A DNA stretch of 64,000 nucleotides from an uncultured Eubacteriales bacterium (lineage in GTDB: Bacteria; Bacillota; Clostridia; Oscillospirales; Oscillospiraceae): assembly GCA_900317375.1 (NCBI GenBank), contig ONGJ01000001.1:1-64000 (forward strand). Reading direction: 5' to 3'. The translations under genes and the position numbers were made by a program. Shown one piece after another: positions 49,812 through 57,854 of this stretch. Each line of letters starts with the position of its first letter. Position 1 is the stretch's first letter. The notes beneath the pieces were generated by a model. That model saw nothing but the letters and a program-made list of their open reading frames with translations. It had not been told where the DNA came from and did not search any database.

Positions 49812-50933
49812 ATGTCTTCTCAATTGACCAATTACCAATGCCCGTCATGTACCGGACCGCTTCATTTTGACAGTGAAAGCGGAATGCTGCAGTGCGACTA
49901 CTGCGGCAGCCGGTATTCTGTGGATGAGATCGAAAAACTCTATCAGGATAAGCTGAGTCAGGCAGAACAGGCTGCTGCTGAGGTGGCTGCCGACTCCGCG
50001 GCGAGAGAAGAGAGCGCGGAAAACGTGCTGAGCTCTGACGAGGAAAGCTGGAACGCCGAGGCGGACGGGATGAAGCTGTACAATTGCCCTTCCTGCGGAG
50101 CCCAGCTGATCTGCGATGCGACGACTGCCGCAACCAGCTGCCCTTACTGCGGGAACCCAACCGTCATACCCGGTCAGTTCCACGGGATGCTGAAGCCCGA
50201 CTATATTCTGCCTTTCCGGATAACAAAAGAAGAAGCCATATCGGCACTGACAAAGTATTACCGCGGAAAGAAAATGCTGCCCAAAACCTTTATGGTGCAG
50301 AACCATATTGAAGAGGTCAAAGGCATGTATGTTCCGTTCTGGCTGTTTGACGGTACGGTCTATGCGGATATGGAATACCGCACAACCCGCGTCACCAGCG
50401 TCCGTCAGGGCGATGAGCTGATTACATCGACCGACAGTTTTGACGTTCGCCGGGCAGGAACGGTGAGATTCAGGCACATCCCTGCAGACGGCTCGAAGAA
50501 AATGCCTGACGAGCTGATGGATTCTATTGAGCCCTTTGACTTCTCCGAGATGAAGCCCTTCTCCACGGCGTATATGCCGGGATTCCTGGCTGATATCTAC
50601 GACGTGGATGACCGCGAGAGCTATGAACGTGCGAAGGACCGCGGCGTGCATACGGCCGAGCAGCTCATGGACCAGACGGTCAGCGGATATTCTTCCGTGG
50701 CTCCCGTCCGCAGACAGGTACGGATGAAGCAGGAAAAAACCGCTTATGCGCTTCTGCCTGTCTGGATGCTCAGCACCCAATGGAACGGGAATAATTTTCT
50801 GTTTGCAATGAACGGGCAGAGCGGAAAATTCATTGGGGATCTTCCCATTTCTAGGAGGCGTTATTTTGCCTGGTTTTTCGGCATTGCTGCACCACTGGCA
50901 GCCTTGCTCGCCATTGTGCTGCGCTCCCTGTGA
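49812..50933 (+). CDS. TFIIB-type zinc-ribbon membrane protein (YdjG-like)
   Basis: A 373-residue protein. Two zinc ribbons open it (YQCPSCTGPLHFDSESGMLQ with CDYCGSRYS, then CPSCGAQLICD with CPYCGNPTV). A long domain follows (ILPFRITKEEAISALTKYYR, VKGMYVPFWLFDGTVYADME) and one membrane helix ends the protein (AWFFGIAAPLAALLAIVL). This is the build of Bacillus YdjG, which interacts with YdjH and YdjI. It is followed closely by the TPM-domain gene. Confidence 0.82.
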   Translation: MSSQLTNYQCPSCTGPLHFDSESGMLQCDYCGSRYSVDEIEKLYQDKLSQAEQAAAEVAADSAAREESAENVLSSDEESWNAEADGMKLYNCPSCGAQLICDATTAATSCPYCGNPTVIPGQFHGMLKPDYILPFRITKEEAISALTKYYRGKKMLPKTFMVQNHIEEVKGMYVPFWLFDGTVYADMEYRTTRVTSVRQGDELITSTDSFDVRRAGTVRFRHIPADGSKKMPDELMDSIEPFDFSEMKPFSTAYMPGFLADIYDVDDRESYERAKDRGVHTAEQLMDQTVSGYSSVAPVRRQVRMKQEKTAYALLPVWMLSTQWNGNNFLFAMNGQSGKFIGDLPISRRRYFAWFFGIAAPLAALLAIVLRSL

Positions 50934-50943
50934 GGAGGAAATC

Positions 50944-51774
50944 ATGAAGAGAACGCCTTTCGCTTTGACCGTTGTTCTACTGCTCCTGTTCTCTCTGGTG
51001 CCTTTGTCTGCTTTCGCGGCGAACGAGACCGAGACTCTGCCTTATTTTGTATCGGATGCGGCCGGTCTTCTGACTGCACAGCAGCAGCAGGACCTCGAAT
51101 CCCAGGCCCGTGCGGTATACGAACAGTACGGCTGCGGCGTTTATGCCATCACGATTGACGATTTCCGCAAGTTTGGCTTCAGCAGCATCGATGCCTGCGC
51201 CGAAGGCTTTTATAAGCACTATCAGATGGGAATCGGAGATGAGCATAACGGCATTCTTCTGCTGCTGAGCATGAATGACCGCGACTATGCCCTGAAAGCA
51301 TATGGCAGCGCTGCCCACACCGCCTTTACCGACTACGGCTCCTACCGCCTTGCCGAACGCTTTCTTGATGATTTCAGGCAGGGTAACTGGTATGACGGAT
51401 TCTCGGACTATATCGGCACCGCAGGAGACTACCTCGCCCGCGCCGCAGCAGGAGAGCCTGTGGATGTGCCGCAGCAGGAGAGCAGCAGACTTGTTCCGGG
51501 AGTAAAAATCGCCATGATCATCGGCATCCCCATCCTAATCGCATTCGGCTGCTGCGAGGGGATGAAACGAACGATGAAACCCGTGAAAAAGCATACAAAC
51601 GCTGACGAATACCTGATTCCGGGCGGCATTCATCTGGATATCAAACAGGATGTCTTCATCAACCGCAGTGTGACCCGTACGCGAATCGCATCCGAAAGCC
51701 GTTCTTCGTCCGGCGGCGGGGGAGGAACGACGATCAACAGCGGAGGTTTTTCCGGCCACAGCGGCAAATTCTGA
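50944..51774 (+). CDS. TPM-domain membrane protein (YdjH/YgcG-like)
   Basis: A 276-residue protein with a signal peptide (KRTPFALTVVLLLLFSLVPL), an extracytoplasmic TPM domain (about 30-165: YFVSDAAGLLTAQQQQDLES, GDEHNGILLLLSMNDRDYAL), one membrane helix (about 187-202) and a cytoplasmic tail ending in SSSGGGGG and SGGFSGHSGKF, the Ser/Gly tail usual in this family. GAGGAGG precedes ATG 50944. It completes the YdjGHI-like set; a strong terminator follows. Confidence 0.86.
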   Translation: MKRTPFALTVVLLLLFSLVPLSAFAANETETLPYFVSDAAGLLTAQQQQDLESQARAVYEQYGCGVYAITIDDFRKFGFSSIDACAEGFYKHYQMGIGDEHNGILLLLSMNDRDYALKAYGSAAHTAFTDYGSYRLAERFLDDFRQGNWYDGFSDYIGTAGDYLARAAAGEPVDVPQQESSRLVPGVKIAMIIGIPILIAFGCCEGMKRTMKPVKKHTNADEYLIPGGIHLDIKQDVFINRSVTRTRIASESRSSSGGGGGTTINSGGFSGHSGKF

Positions 51775-51781
51775 TCTTCAC

Positions 51782-51809
51782 AAGGACTGCCTGGAGGCAG
51801 TCCTTTTTT
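51782..51809 (+). terminator. Terminator of the SPFH/TPM operon
   Basis: AAGGACTGCC/GGCAGTCCTT (51782-51791, 51796-51805) with loop TGGA, followed by T residues. Confidence 0.94.
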
Positions 51810-51812
51810 CTC

Positions 51813-51841
51813 TTGTATTCTCATCCGGGATTTGGTATTAT
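51813..51841 (+). promoter_or_regulatory. Promoter of the M50-scp operon
   Basis: TTGTAT (51813-51818), a 17-base spacer and TATTAT (51836-51841), immediately after the terminator. A TATAAT three bases later (51839-51844) has a 20-base spacer. Confidence 0.68.
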
Positions 51842-51869
51842 AATACAAGTATTTATGGGAGAGACAGAA

Positions 51870-52550
51870 ATGGACAGCACACTTCAGACAATTTGGAACG
51901 GCTTTGATTTCTCCTATCTTCTGGAAATTGTGCTCGGGATCATTCCCTCGCTCATCTGCATCACGCTGCACGAGCTGGCACATGGTTATACGGCTTACCG
52001 TCTCGGGGATGACACGGCAAAAAATGCCGGCCGTCTGACGCTGAACCCGCTGAAGCATCTGGACCCGATCGGCCTTCTGATGATGCTGGTGTTTCATTTC
52101 GGATGGGCAAAGCCCGTGCCGGTCAACATGCGGAATTTCAAGAACCCAAAGCAGGGAATGGCGGTTACAGCCCTGGCCGGCCCGGCCTGCAACCTGATCA
52201 TTACGCTGGTTTTCCTTGCTGTATACGGTCTGCTGTATTCGCCGCTTTCAAAAGTCGGGTTCGGCGAAACGCTTCTGGAACTGCTGATGCTGACGGCCTA
52301 TATGAGCCTTGGCCTCTGCCTGTTTAACCTGGTGCCGGTTCCGCCGCTGGACGGTTCGAAGGTCCTGTTCTCGCTGCTGCCTGACAGTGCCTACATGAAG
52401 CTCATGCGCTATGAGCGTTACGGCTCGCTGCTGCTTTTGCTGCTGGTGTGGTCGGGTATTCTCGGCAGGCCTTTCAGCCGCCTGATCCAGACGGTCTTCT
52501 CGTGGCTGTTTCCCATCGCCGAGGCCGCATTTCATCTTGTAAACGGATAA
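51870..52550 (+). CDS. Site-2 protease family (M50) membrane metallopeptidase
   Basis: A 226-residue multi-span protein. The zinc motif HELAHGY lies in the first helix (ICITLHELAHGYTAYRLGDD) and the third ligand in NLVPVPPLDGSKVL, the NPxPxxDG-like block. It belongs to the short M50 group usually found before scpA in Clostridia. Substrates are unknown. GGGAGAG precedes ATG 51870. Confidence 0.92.
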   Translation: MDSTLQTIWNGFDFSYLLEIVLGIIPSLICITLHELAHGYTAYRLGDDTAKNAGRLTLNPLKHLDPIGLLMMLVFHFGWAKPVPVNMRNFKNPKQGMAVTALAGPACNLIITLVFLAVYGLLYSPLSKVGFGETLLELLMLTAYMSLGLCLFNLVPVPPLDGSKVLFSLLPDSAYMKLMRYERYGSLLLLLLVWSGILGRPFSRLIQTVFSWLFPIAEAAFHLVNG

Positions 52551-52556
52551 ACACCT

Positions 52557-53360
52557 ATGGAAGAGAACCCACAATACCATCTGCAGGGCATCGTCCGCGA
52601 GAAGGACAGCATGCAGGATTTTGAAGGTCCGCTCAGTCTGATTCTGATGCTCCTTCAAAAAAACAAAATCGAAATACGCGATCTGAAAATCTCGGATATT
52701 CTGGACCAGTATCTGGATTATCTGGTCCGTATGCAGAAGATGGATCTGGACATCGCCAGCGAGTTTGTGCAGATGGCTTCGCATCTGCTGTACCTGAAGA
52801 CGCGCGAACTGCTGACAACGGAAGAAGAGGTCAGTGAACTGGAGCTCCTGATGGAGTCTCTGGAACAGCTGCAGGCGAAGGAGCGGTTCAGCGTTCTCAG
52901 CGGGGTCATCCCCGAGATGAAGAAAGCCTCAGAGACCGGCCTGCTGTATTTTTCAAAGCTGCCGGAGCCGATCAAACAGACGAATACCGATTATCCTTAC
53001 CGCCATGAACCGAAAGACCTGCTCAGATGCATGCTGACCCTCTGGACCCGCAGCGGGAACACCCGCCCGGAAATCGAAGCCCGCTTTCTGGCAGCCGTGC
53101 CCACACGTGTAACCTACAGCATCCGCGATAAAGGACGGGAACTGATCCGCCGCCTTCGGAGCGGCCCGCTTGCCATGACCGATCTTTACATCGGATGCCG
53201 GTCCGGATCCGAGCTTGTGGCAACGTTTGTCGCCGTGCTCGAGCTGTGCCGCTCCGGCAATCTGCTTTTGTCCCGGCAGGAAGGGGAACTGACGGTTGCC
53301 TGCGTCGGTGATGAGCAGGAGCTGGAAGCTATTCTGGATAGTTTTGAGGAAGAATCATGA
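52557..53360 (+). CDS. scpA: Segregation and condensation protein A
   Basis: A 267-residue kleisin that joins ScpB and SMC to organise chromosomes. The N-terminus has DFEGPLSLILMLLQKNKIEI and ISDILDQYLDYL, close to the ScpA consensus FEGPLDLLL-LI. The C-terminal winged helix (about 205-262) binds the SMC head. It overlaps scpB by four bases. Confidence 0.93.
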   Translation: MEENPQYHLQGIVREKDSMQDFEGPLSLILMLLQKNKIEIRDLKISDILDQYLDYLVRMQKMDLDIASEFVQMASHLLYLKTRELLTTEEEVSELELLMESLEQLQAKERFSVLSGVIPEMKKASETGLLYFSKLPEPIKQTNTDYPYRHEPKDLLRCMLTLWTRSGNTRPEIEARFLAAVPTRVTYSIRDKGRELIRRLRSGPLAMTDLYIGCRSGSELVATFVAVLELCRSGNLLLSRQEGELTVACVGDEQELEAILDSFEEES

Positions 53361-53980
53361 CCGATTTGAAAAGTGCGCTGGAGGCCGTGCTGTTTGCAGC
53401 CGGAGACCCGGTCCCGATCGCGAGGCTCTCCCTCTCCTTTGCGATTCCTCCGGAGGAGATTGAGTCAGCGGCAATGAAGCTGGCGGAGGAATATGAACGG
53501 GAAGAACGCGGCATCCGCCTGCTGCGCATGGAGGACCGGCTTCAGCTTTGCTCTGCACCGGACTATGCTTCCCTGATTACCAGAACACTGGAGCAGCGCA
53601 GACCGCCCATGCTGTCTGCGGCAGCTCTGGAAACGCTTGCTGTCGTTGCCTATTATCAGCCGGTGACACGGGCTGTTATTGAGAAAATGCGCGGGGTAGA
53701 CAGCAGCTATACCGTCTCTTCGCTGCAGGAGAAAGGCCTGATTGCAGCTGCCGGCCGTTTGGAAGCACCAGGGCGCCCGACGCTGTTTGCGACAACCGAT
53801 CTTTTCCTGCGGGTAATGGGTGTTTCCGCGCTTTCCGAGCTTCCGCCTCTGCCTGAGGTACAGGGGACGGAGGGCGTGGAGCAGCTCCGAAAAAGCATTG
53901 CACGCCTGCAGAACGCGGAGGAAGCGCAGCAGACGCTGTTTTCCGAGAACCCGGCAGTGGAAGAAGAACAGGAGGCCTGA
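53357..53980 (+). CDS. scpB: Segregation and condensation protein B
   Basis: A 207-residue protein with two winged-helix domains, the second with SAAALETLAVVAYYQPVTRA and IEKMRGVDSSYTVSSLQEKG followed by GRPTLFATTDLFL, the ScpB signature. It forms dimers bound to ScpA. Its start overlaps the scpA stop (ATGA). Confidence 0.94.
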   Translation: MTDLKSALEAVLFAAGDPVPIARLSLSFAIPPEEIESAAMKLAEEYEREERGIRLLRMEDRLQLCSAPDYASLITRTLEQRRPPMLSAAALETLAVVAYYQPVTRAVIEKMRGVDSSYTVSSLQEKGLIAAAGRLEAPGRPTLFATTDLFLRVMGVSALSELPPLPEVQGTEGVEQLRKSIARLQNAEEAQQTLFSENPAVEEEQEA

Positions 53981-53988
53981 CCGGTACC

Positions 53989-54714
53989 ATGGTATTCTGG
54001 ATTATTCTTGGTATCCTTGTCCTCCTCATCGTGCTGATCATGCTGATTCCCGTCGGTTTTGATATCCGGTATGAGGACGATATCATCCGCATTTCACTCA
54101 AGGCTGCCTGGCTGAAACTTCAGCTGATTCCCAAGAAAAAGAAAACAAAGGGCGAAGACAAGCCGAAAAAAGAAAAGAAGCCGAAGAAAGAGGACGAACC
54201 CGGCGCAGAAAAACCAGAAGGAAAGAAAAAAGAGCTGTCATTTCCTTTTAATTTCCAAGAGATCGTGGAACTGCTGAAGGCAGTCATACAGAACCTCGGA
54301 GGCTTCAGCAGGAAGGTGTCGGTTGACCGCTTCGTTCTGCACTGGATCTGCCCCGGCTCATGGGACCCATACCTGATGGCGAGAATCTTCGGCCTGGTCA
54401 ATGCGGAGCTTTCCGCGCTGGCCCCGATATGCATCGAACGCTTCCGCTGTCATGACAGCAACGTGTGGACAGACATCGACTTTGTACGCGAAGACATGAA
54501 GTTTGAATTCTGCCTGGTCATGACGATCCGCATCGGCCAGATTGTCGTGACAGGGCTGAAGACATGGAAAGACCTGCTGCGTATCTACCTGCGCAGCAAA
54601 AAACGCAGAAAACAGGAGAAAAAGGAAGAGAAGCAGGCTCTTGAGAAATGGCTGCAGGAGCATCCTGAAGACCGCGCCCTGCTCGAACAGGAAGAAATCC
54701 CCAAAAGCGCCTGA
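53989..54714 (+). CDS. DUF2953 membrane protein
   Basis: A 241-residue protein with one N-terminal membrane helix (VFWIILGILVLLIVLIMLIP), a strongly charged Lys/Glu linker (about 45-83), and the DUF2953 domain (about 84-205, ending VMTIRIGQIVVTGLKTWKDL). The tail is a charged helix. The family lies between scpB and ytfJ in many spore formers and its role is unknown. Confidence 0.85.
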   Translation: MVFWIILGILVLLIVLIMLIPVGFDIRYEDDIIRISLKAAWLKLQLIPKKKKTKGEDKPKKEKKPKKEDEPGAEKPEGKKKELSFPFNFQEIVELLKAVIQNLGGFSRKVSVDRFVLHWICPGSWDPYLMARIFGLVNAELSALAPICIERFRCHDSNVWTDIDFVREDMKFEFCLVMTIRIGQIVVTGLKTWKDLLRIYLRSKKRRKQEKKEEKQALEKWLQEHPEDRALLEQEEIPKSA

Positions 54715-54758
54715 ATCTGACAGCAAGCTTTCAATTATACATGAAAGGAATCGTTTCA

Positions 54759-55148
54759 ATGGAGAACAACAACCCGATCGGTGAACTCATGAAGTCTACC
54801 ATGGACAATGTCCGCAGCATCCTGAAGGTGGATACGGTTGTCGGTGATCCGATCGTCACGCCTGACGGCATCACGCTCATCCCGATCTCCCGCATCAGCG
54901 TCGGCTTCGGCGGCGGAGGCGTGGAATTCTCGTCCCAGAAAATCGGCCAGGCTCGCCCCTACGGCGGCGGCAATGCCACCGGCGTCAAAATCGAGCCGAT
55001 CGGTTTTCTGGTAATCAAAGACGGCGTGATCCGCATGATCAATGTGACACCGCCCGCCAATACGACCGTAGACCGCCTGATCGACCTGGTGCCGCAGGTT
55101 ATGGACAGAGTCGACAGCTTCATCGAAAAGCAGAAAAACGCTGAGTGA
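54759..55148 (+). CDS. ytfJ: GerW-family sporulation protein YtfJ
   Basis: A 129-residue protein: PIGELMKSTMDNVRSILKVD, TVVGDPIVTPDGITLIPISR, and the Gly-rich SVGFGGGGVEF. In Bacillus YtfJ/GerW is needed for normal germination with certain nutrients. Its presence hints at spore-forming ancestry but does not prove sporulation. AAAGGA lies 9 bases before ATG 54759. The stop overlaps the next start (TGATG). Confidence 0.92.
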   Translation: MENNNPIGELMKSTMDNVRSILKVDTVVGDPIVTPDGITLIPISRISVGFGGGGVEFSSQKIGQARPYGGGNATGVKIEPIGFLVIKDGVIRMINVTPPANTTVDRLIDLVPQVMDRVDSFIEKQKNAE

Positions 55149-55876
55149 TGACCTGCCGCCTGCAGAAGCGCATTGCCGAATCCGGGCTGATGTCACGGCG
55201 TGCGGCGGAGGAAGCCATCCGCGCCGGACGCGTGACGGTAAACGGCCATCAGGCGGTGCTGGGGGAGAGCTGTTCGGATACAGACAGCGTTCTTGTGGAC
55301 GGCAGACCGATTCCGGCGGCTGAAGACAAGCAATACTACATGCTGAACAAGCCCCGCGGATATGTGTGCAGCCTGCATGACGAGAAGGGGAGACGGTCGG
55401 TCAGGGAGCTCCTTCCGAAGTCCGCCGGACGGCTTTATCCGGTCGGCCGTCTGGACATCATGTCGGAGGGCCTTCTGCTGATGACCAATGACGGGGAACT
55501 GACCCTGCGACTGACGCATCCCTCCGGACAGGTGCTCAAGACCTACCGGACGACGGTCGGAAGCGGTGATCTGGCGGTGAATTTTGAAAAATGCCTGAGC
55601 AGACTGCACCGTCCCTTTGTCTTGGATGATACAGAAGTGTGCGCGAAGTCAGTCGAAGTCATCAGCCGGAGCGACGATACCGCCGTGCTGGATATCACGG
55701 TAGGGGAAGGCCGCAACCGGGAAATCCGCCGTATGTGCGAGATGGCTGGTCTGCAGGTACTGCGCCTGGTGCGGATTGCCGAAGGACCGCTGCTGCTTGG
55801 CCGGCTTCCGACCGGTGCGGTGCGCAGGCTGACAGAAGAGGAAATCTCGAGCCTGATGAAAGAGCAGAGAGAATGA
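55148..55876 (+). CDS. RsuA/RluB-family pseudouridine synthase
   Basis: A 242-residue protein with an S4 domain (RLQKRIAESGLMSRRAAEEA) and the catalytic motif PVGRLDIMSEGLLLMTNDG, which holds the active Asp. VGEGRNREIRRMCEMAGLQV is the other family mark. It probably acts on 23S rRNA like RluB, but the site cannot be read from sequence. It overlaps the flavoprotein gene by four bases. Confidence 0.93.
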   Translation: MTCRLQKRIAESGLMSRRAAEEAIRAGRVTVNGHQAVLGESCSDTDSVLVDGRPIPAAEDKQYYMLNKPRGYVCSLHDEKGRRSVRELLPKSAGRLYPVGRLDIMSEGLLLMTNDGELTLRLTHPSGQVLKTYRTTVGSGDLAVNFEKCLSRLHRPFVLDDTEVCAKSVEVISRSDDTAVLDITVGEGRNREIRRMCEMAGLQVLRLVRIAEGPLLLGRLPTGAVRRLTEEEISSLMKEQRE

Positions 55877-57129
55877 CAGCAGACGTTGTTGTAATCGGGG
55901 CCGGTGCGTCCGGCCTGATGGCTGCCCTTACGGCGGCAGAACAGGGCGCATCGGTGATTTTAGCGGAAAAGAACAGAAAAGCCGGTCGCAAGCTTCGCAT
56001 TACCGGAAAAGGGCGCTGCAATCTCACAAACGACTGTGATGTCAAGGAGGTACTTGCCCAGATCCCCGGGGACGGCCGCTTTCTGTACAGCTCACTGACT
56101 GCCTTCCCTCCGACGGCTGTTATGCAGTTCTTCCGTGAAAACGGACTTGAGCTGAAGACAGAACGCGGCAGGAGGGTTTTCCCATGCTCGGACAATGCCA
56201 ACGACGTGGCCGATCTGCTGGAATCGATCTGCAGAAGGCGGGGCGTACGCATGCTCTGCAGCAGAGTGACCGGCATCACGGTACAGGACGGTGCCGTTCA
56301 GAGCGTGCTGACCGATACGGGAAAAATCTCGTGCCGCAGCTGCATTGTCTGTACCGGCGGCCTGTCCTATCCGCTCACCGGCTCCACCGGCGACGGCTAT
56401 CGTTTTGCCGAGAGTGTCGGACATACGCTGACCCCGCCGCGGCCGTCGCTGGTACCGCTTATATGCCGTGAGACATGCTGTGAACGCATGCAGGGACTGT
56501 CGCTGCGGAATGTGGAGCTTCGCGTCTATGAAGACGAGAAACTTCACTGTCGTGAACAGGGCGAGATGCTCTTTACGCATTTCGGCGTATCTGGGCCTCT
56601 TGTTCTCTCCGCCTCGGCCCGGATGCGCCGGTTCGGAGCGTCATCATACCGTCTCGAAATCGACATGAAACCCGCATTGGACGAGAAAACTCTCGACCGA
56701 CGCCTTCTGCGGGACTTCGAGAAGTATCAGAACCGAATCCTATCCAACGCACTGACAGATCTGCTGCCGCATGCGATGATTCCGGAAGTCATTGCGGCAG
56801 CCGGTGCCTCGCCTGATCTGCCTGTTCACTCGCTGACACGGGAGATGCGTCAGCGCCTGATACAGACAATCAAGGCGTTCCCTCTTACGGTGATCGGCCC
56901 CCGACCTGTCGAGGAGGCAATCGTAACTGCCGGCGGCATCCGCACCAAAGAGATCGACCCGCGCAGCATGCAGTCGCGCAGGACGGAGGGGCTGTTTTTC
57001 GCGGGAGAAGTTCTGGATCTCGATGCTTATACGGGGGGCTATAACCTGCAGATCGCCTGGTCCACCGGCCGCATGGCCGGAAAAAGCGCTGCGCAATACG
57101 CACAGCGCCATTTTACCGAAACGGAGTGA
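55873..57129 (+). CDS. HI0933-family FAD-dependent oxidoreductase
   Basis: A 418-residue flavoprotein. The dinucleotide-binding motif is VVVIGAGASGLMAALTAAEQ, followed by AEKNRKAGRKLRITGKGRCN, a family hallmark. GLSYPLTGSTGDGYRFAESV and the C-terminal FFAGEVLDLDAYTGGYNLQI bind FAD. Members are annotated as aminoacetone oxidase or YhiN-like proteins; the real substrate is uncertain. ATG 55873 overlaps the preceding stop. Confidence 0.92.
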   Translation: MTADVVVIGAGASGLMAALTAAEQGASVILAEKNRKAGRKLRITGKGRCNLTNDCDVKEVLAQIPGDGRFLYSSLTAFPPTAVMQFFRENGLELKTERGRRVFPCSDNANDVADLLESICRRRGVRMLCSRVTGITVQDGAVQSVLTDTGKISCRSCIVCTGGLSYPLTGSTGDGYRFAESVGHTLTPPRPSLVPLICRETCCERMQGLSLRNVELRVYEDEKLHCREQGEMLFTHFGVSGPLVLSASARMRRFGASSYRLEIDMKPALDEKTLDRRLLRDFEKYQNRILSNALTDLLPHAMIPEVIAAAGASPDLPVHSLTREMRQRLIQTIKAFPLTVIGPRPVEEAIVTAGGIRTKEIDPRSMQSRRTEGLFFAGEVLDLDAYTGGYNLQIAWSTGRMAGKSAAQYAQRHFTETE

Positions 57130-57854
57130 CGGAAATCATGAACACGGGTCCTATTGCCATTGCCATTGACGGCCCCTCCGGGGCTGGAAAGAGCTCGCTG
57201 GCACGCCGCTGTGCCGCAGCCTTCGGCTTTCTGTATGTCGATACCGGCGCTATTTACCGGACAGTCGGCCTTGCAGCCTATCGAAAGGGAATCGACCGGA
57301 AAGACAGCGAAGCCATCGAAAAGATGCTGCCGACGATCCGTATCCGCCTGAAGTACAATGATGCCGGGGAGCAGCGCATGTTTCTTGACGGGGAGGACGT
57401 CTCCGACGAAATCAGGAAACCGGAGATTTCGATCTGCGCATCGGACGTTTCCGCCCTTCCTGTCGTGCGCAGCTATCTGATGCAGATGCAGCGCACGCTT
57501 GCAGAGGAGAACAATGTCATCATGGATGGAAGGGATATCGGTACGGTCGTTCTGCCGAATGCCGATCTGAAGATCTTTCTGACCGCCTCTGCAGAGGCCC
57601 GAGCCAGGCGCCGCATGCTGGAGCTGCAGGAAAAGGGAATGCCCTGTGTATACGAAGACGTCCTCAAGGACATCCGATATCGGGATGAGCAGGACAGCTG
57701 CCGGGACGCAGCCCCGCTGCGGCGTGCGGATGACGCCGTCCTTGTGGATACGACCGAACTGAATTTCGACGAGAGCTTTGCCGCGCTCAGCCAGCTGATC
57801 ATCGAACGATTCTGCCTTCAGCCTTTCCCGGAGGGGGAAACAAAAGAGGCATGA
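57126..57854 (+). CDS. cmk: (d)CMP kinase
   Basis: A 242-residue kinase converting CMP and dCMP to diphosphates. The P-loop is IAIDGPSGAGKSSLARR, with YVDTGAIYRTVGLAA, VIMDGRDIGTVVLPNADLKI and ARARRRMLELQ as further family blocks. GTG 57126 overlaps the previous stop (GTGA); ATG 57138 is an equally possible start that gives the usual short N-terminus (MNTGPIAIAIDGP). The stop overlaps ispH. Confidence 0.94.
   Translation: MTEIMNTGPIAIAIDGPSGAGKSSLARRCAAAFGFLYVDTGAIYRTVGLAAYRKGIDRKDSEAIEKMLPTIRIRLKYNDAGEQRMFLDGEDVSDEIRKPEISICASDVSALPVVRSYLMQMQRTLAEENNVIMDGRDIGTVVLPNADLKIFLTASAEARARRRMLELQEKGMPCVYEDVLKDIRYRDEQDSCRDAAPLRRADDAVLVDTTELNFDESFAALSQLIIERFCLQPFPEGETKEA

Noticed and set aside
55639..55872. 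Upstream extension of the HI0933 flavoprotein frame
   Set aside because: The extra 78 residues overlap the pseudouridine synthase and precede the dinucleotide-binding motif; ATG 55873 fits the family start.
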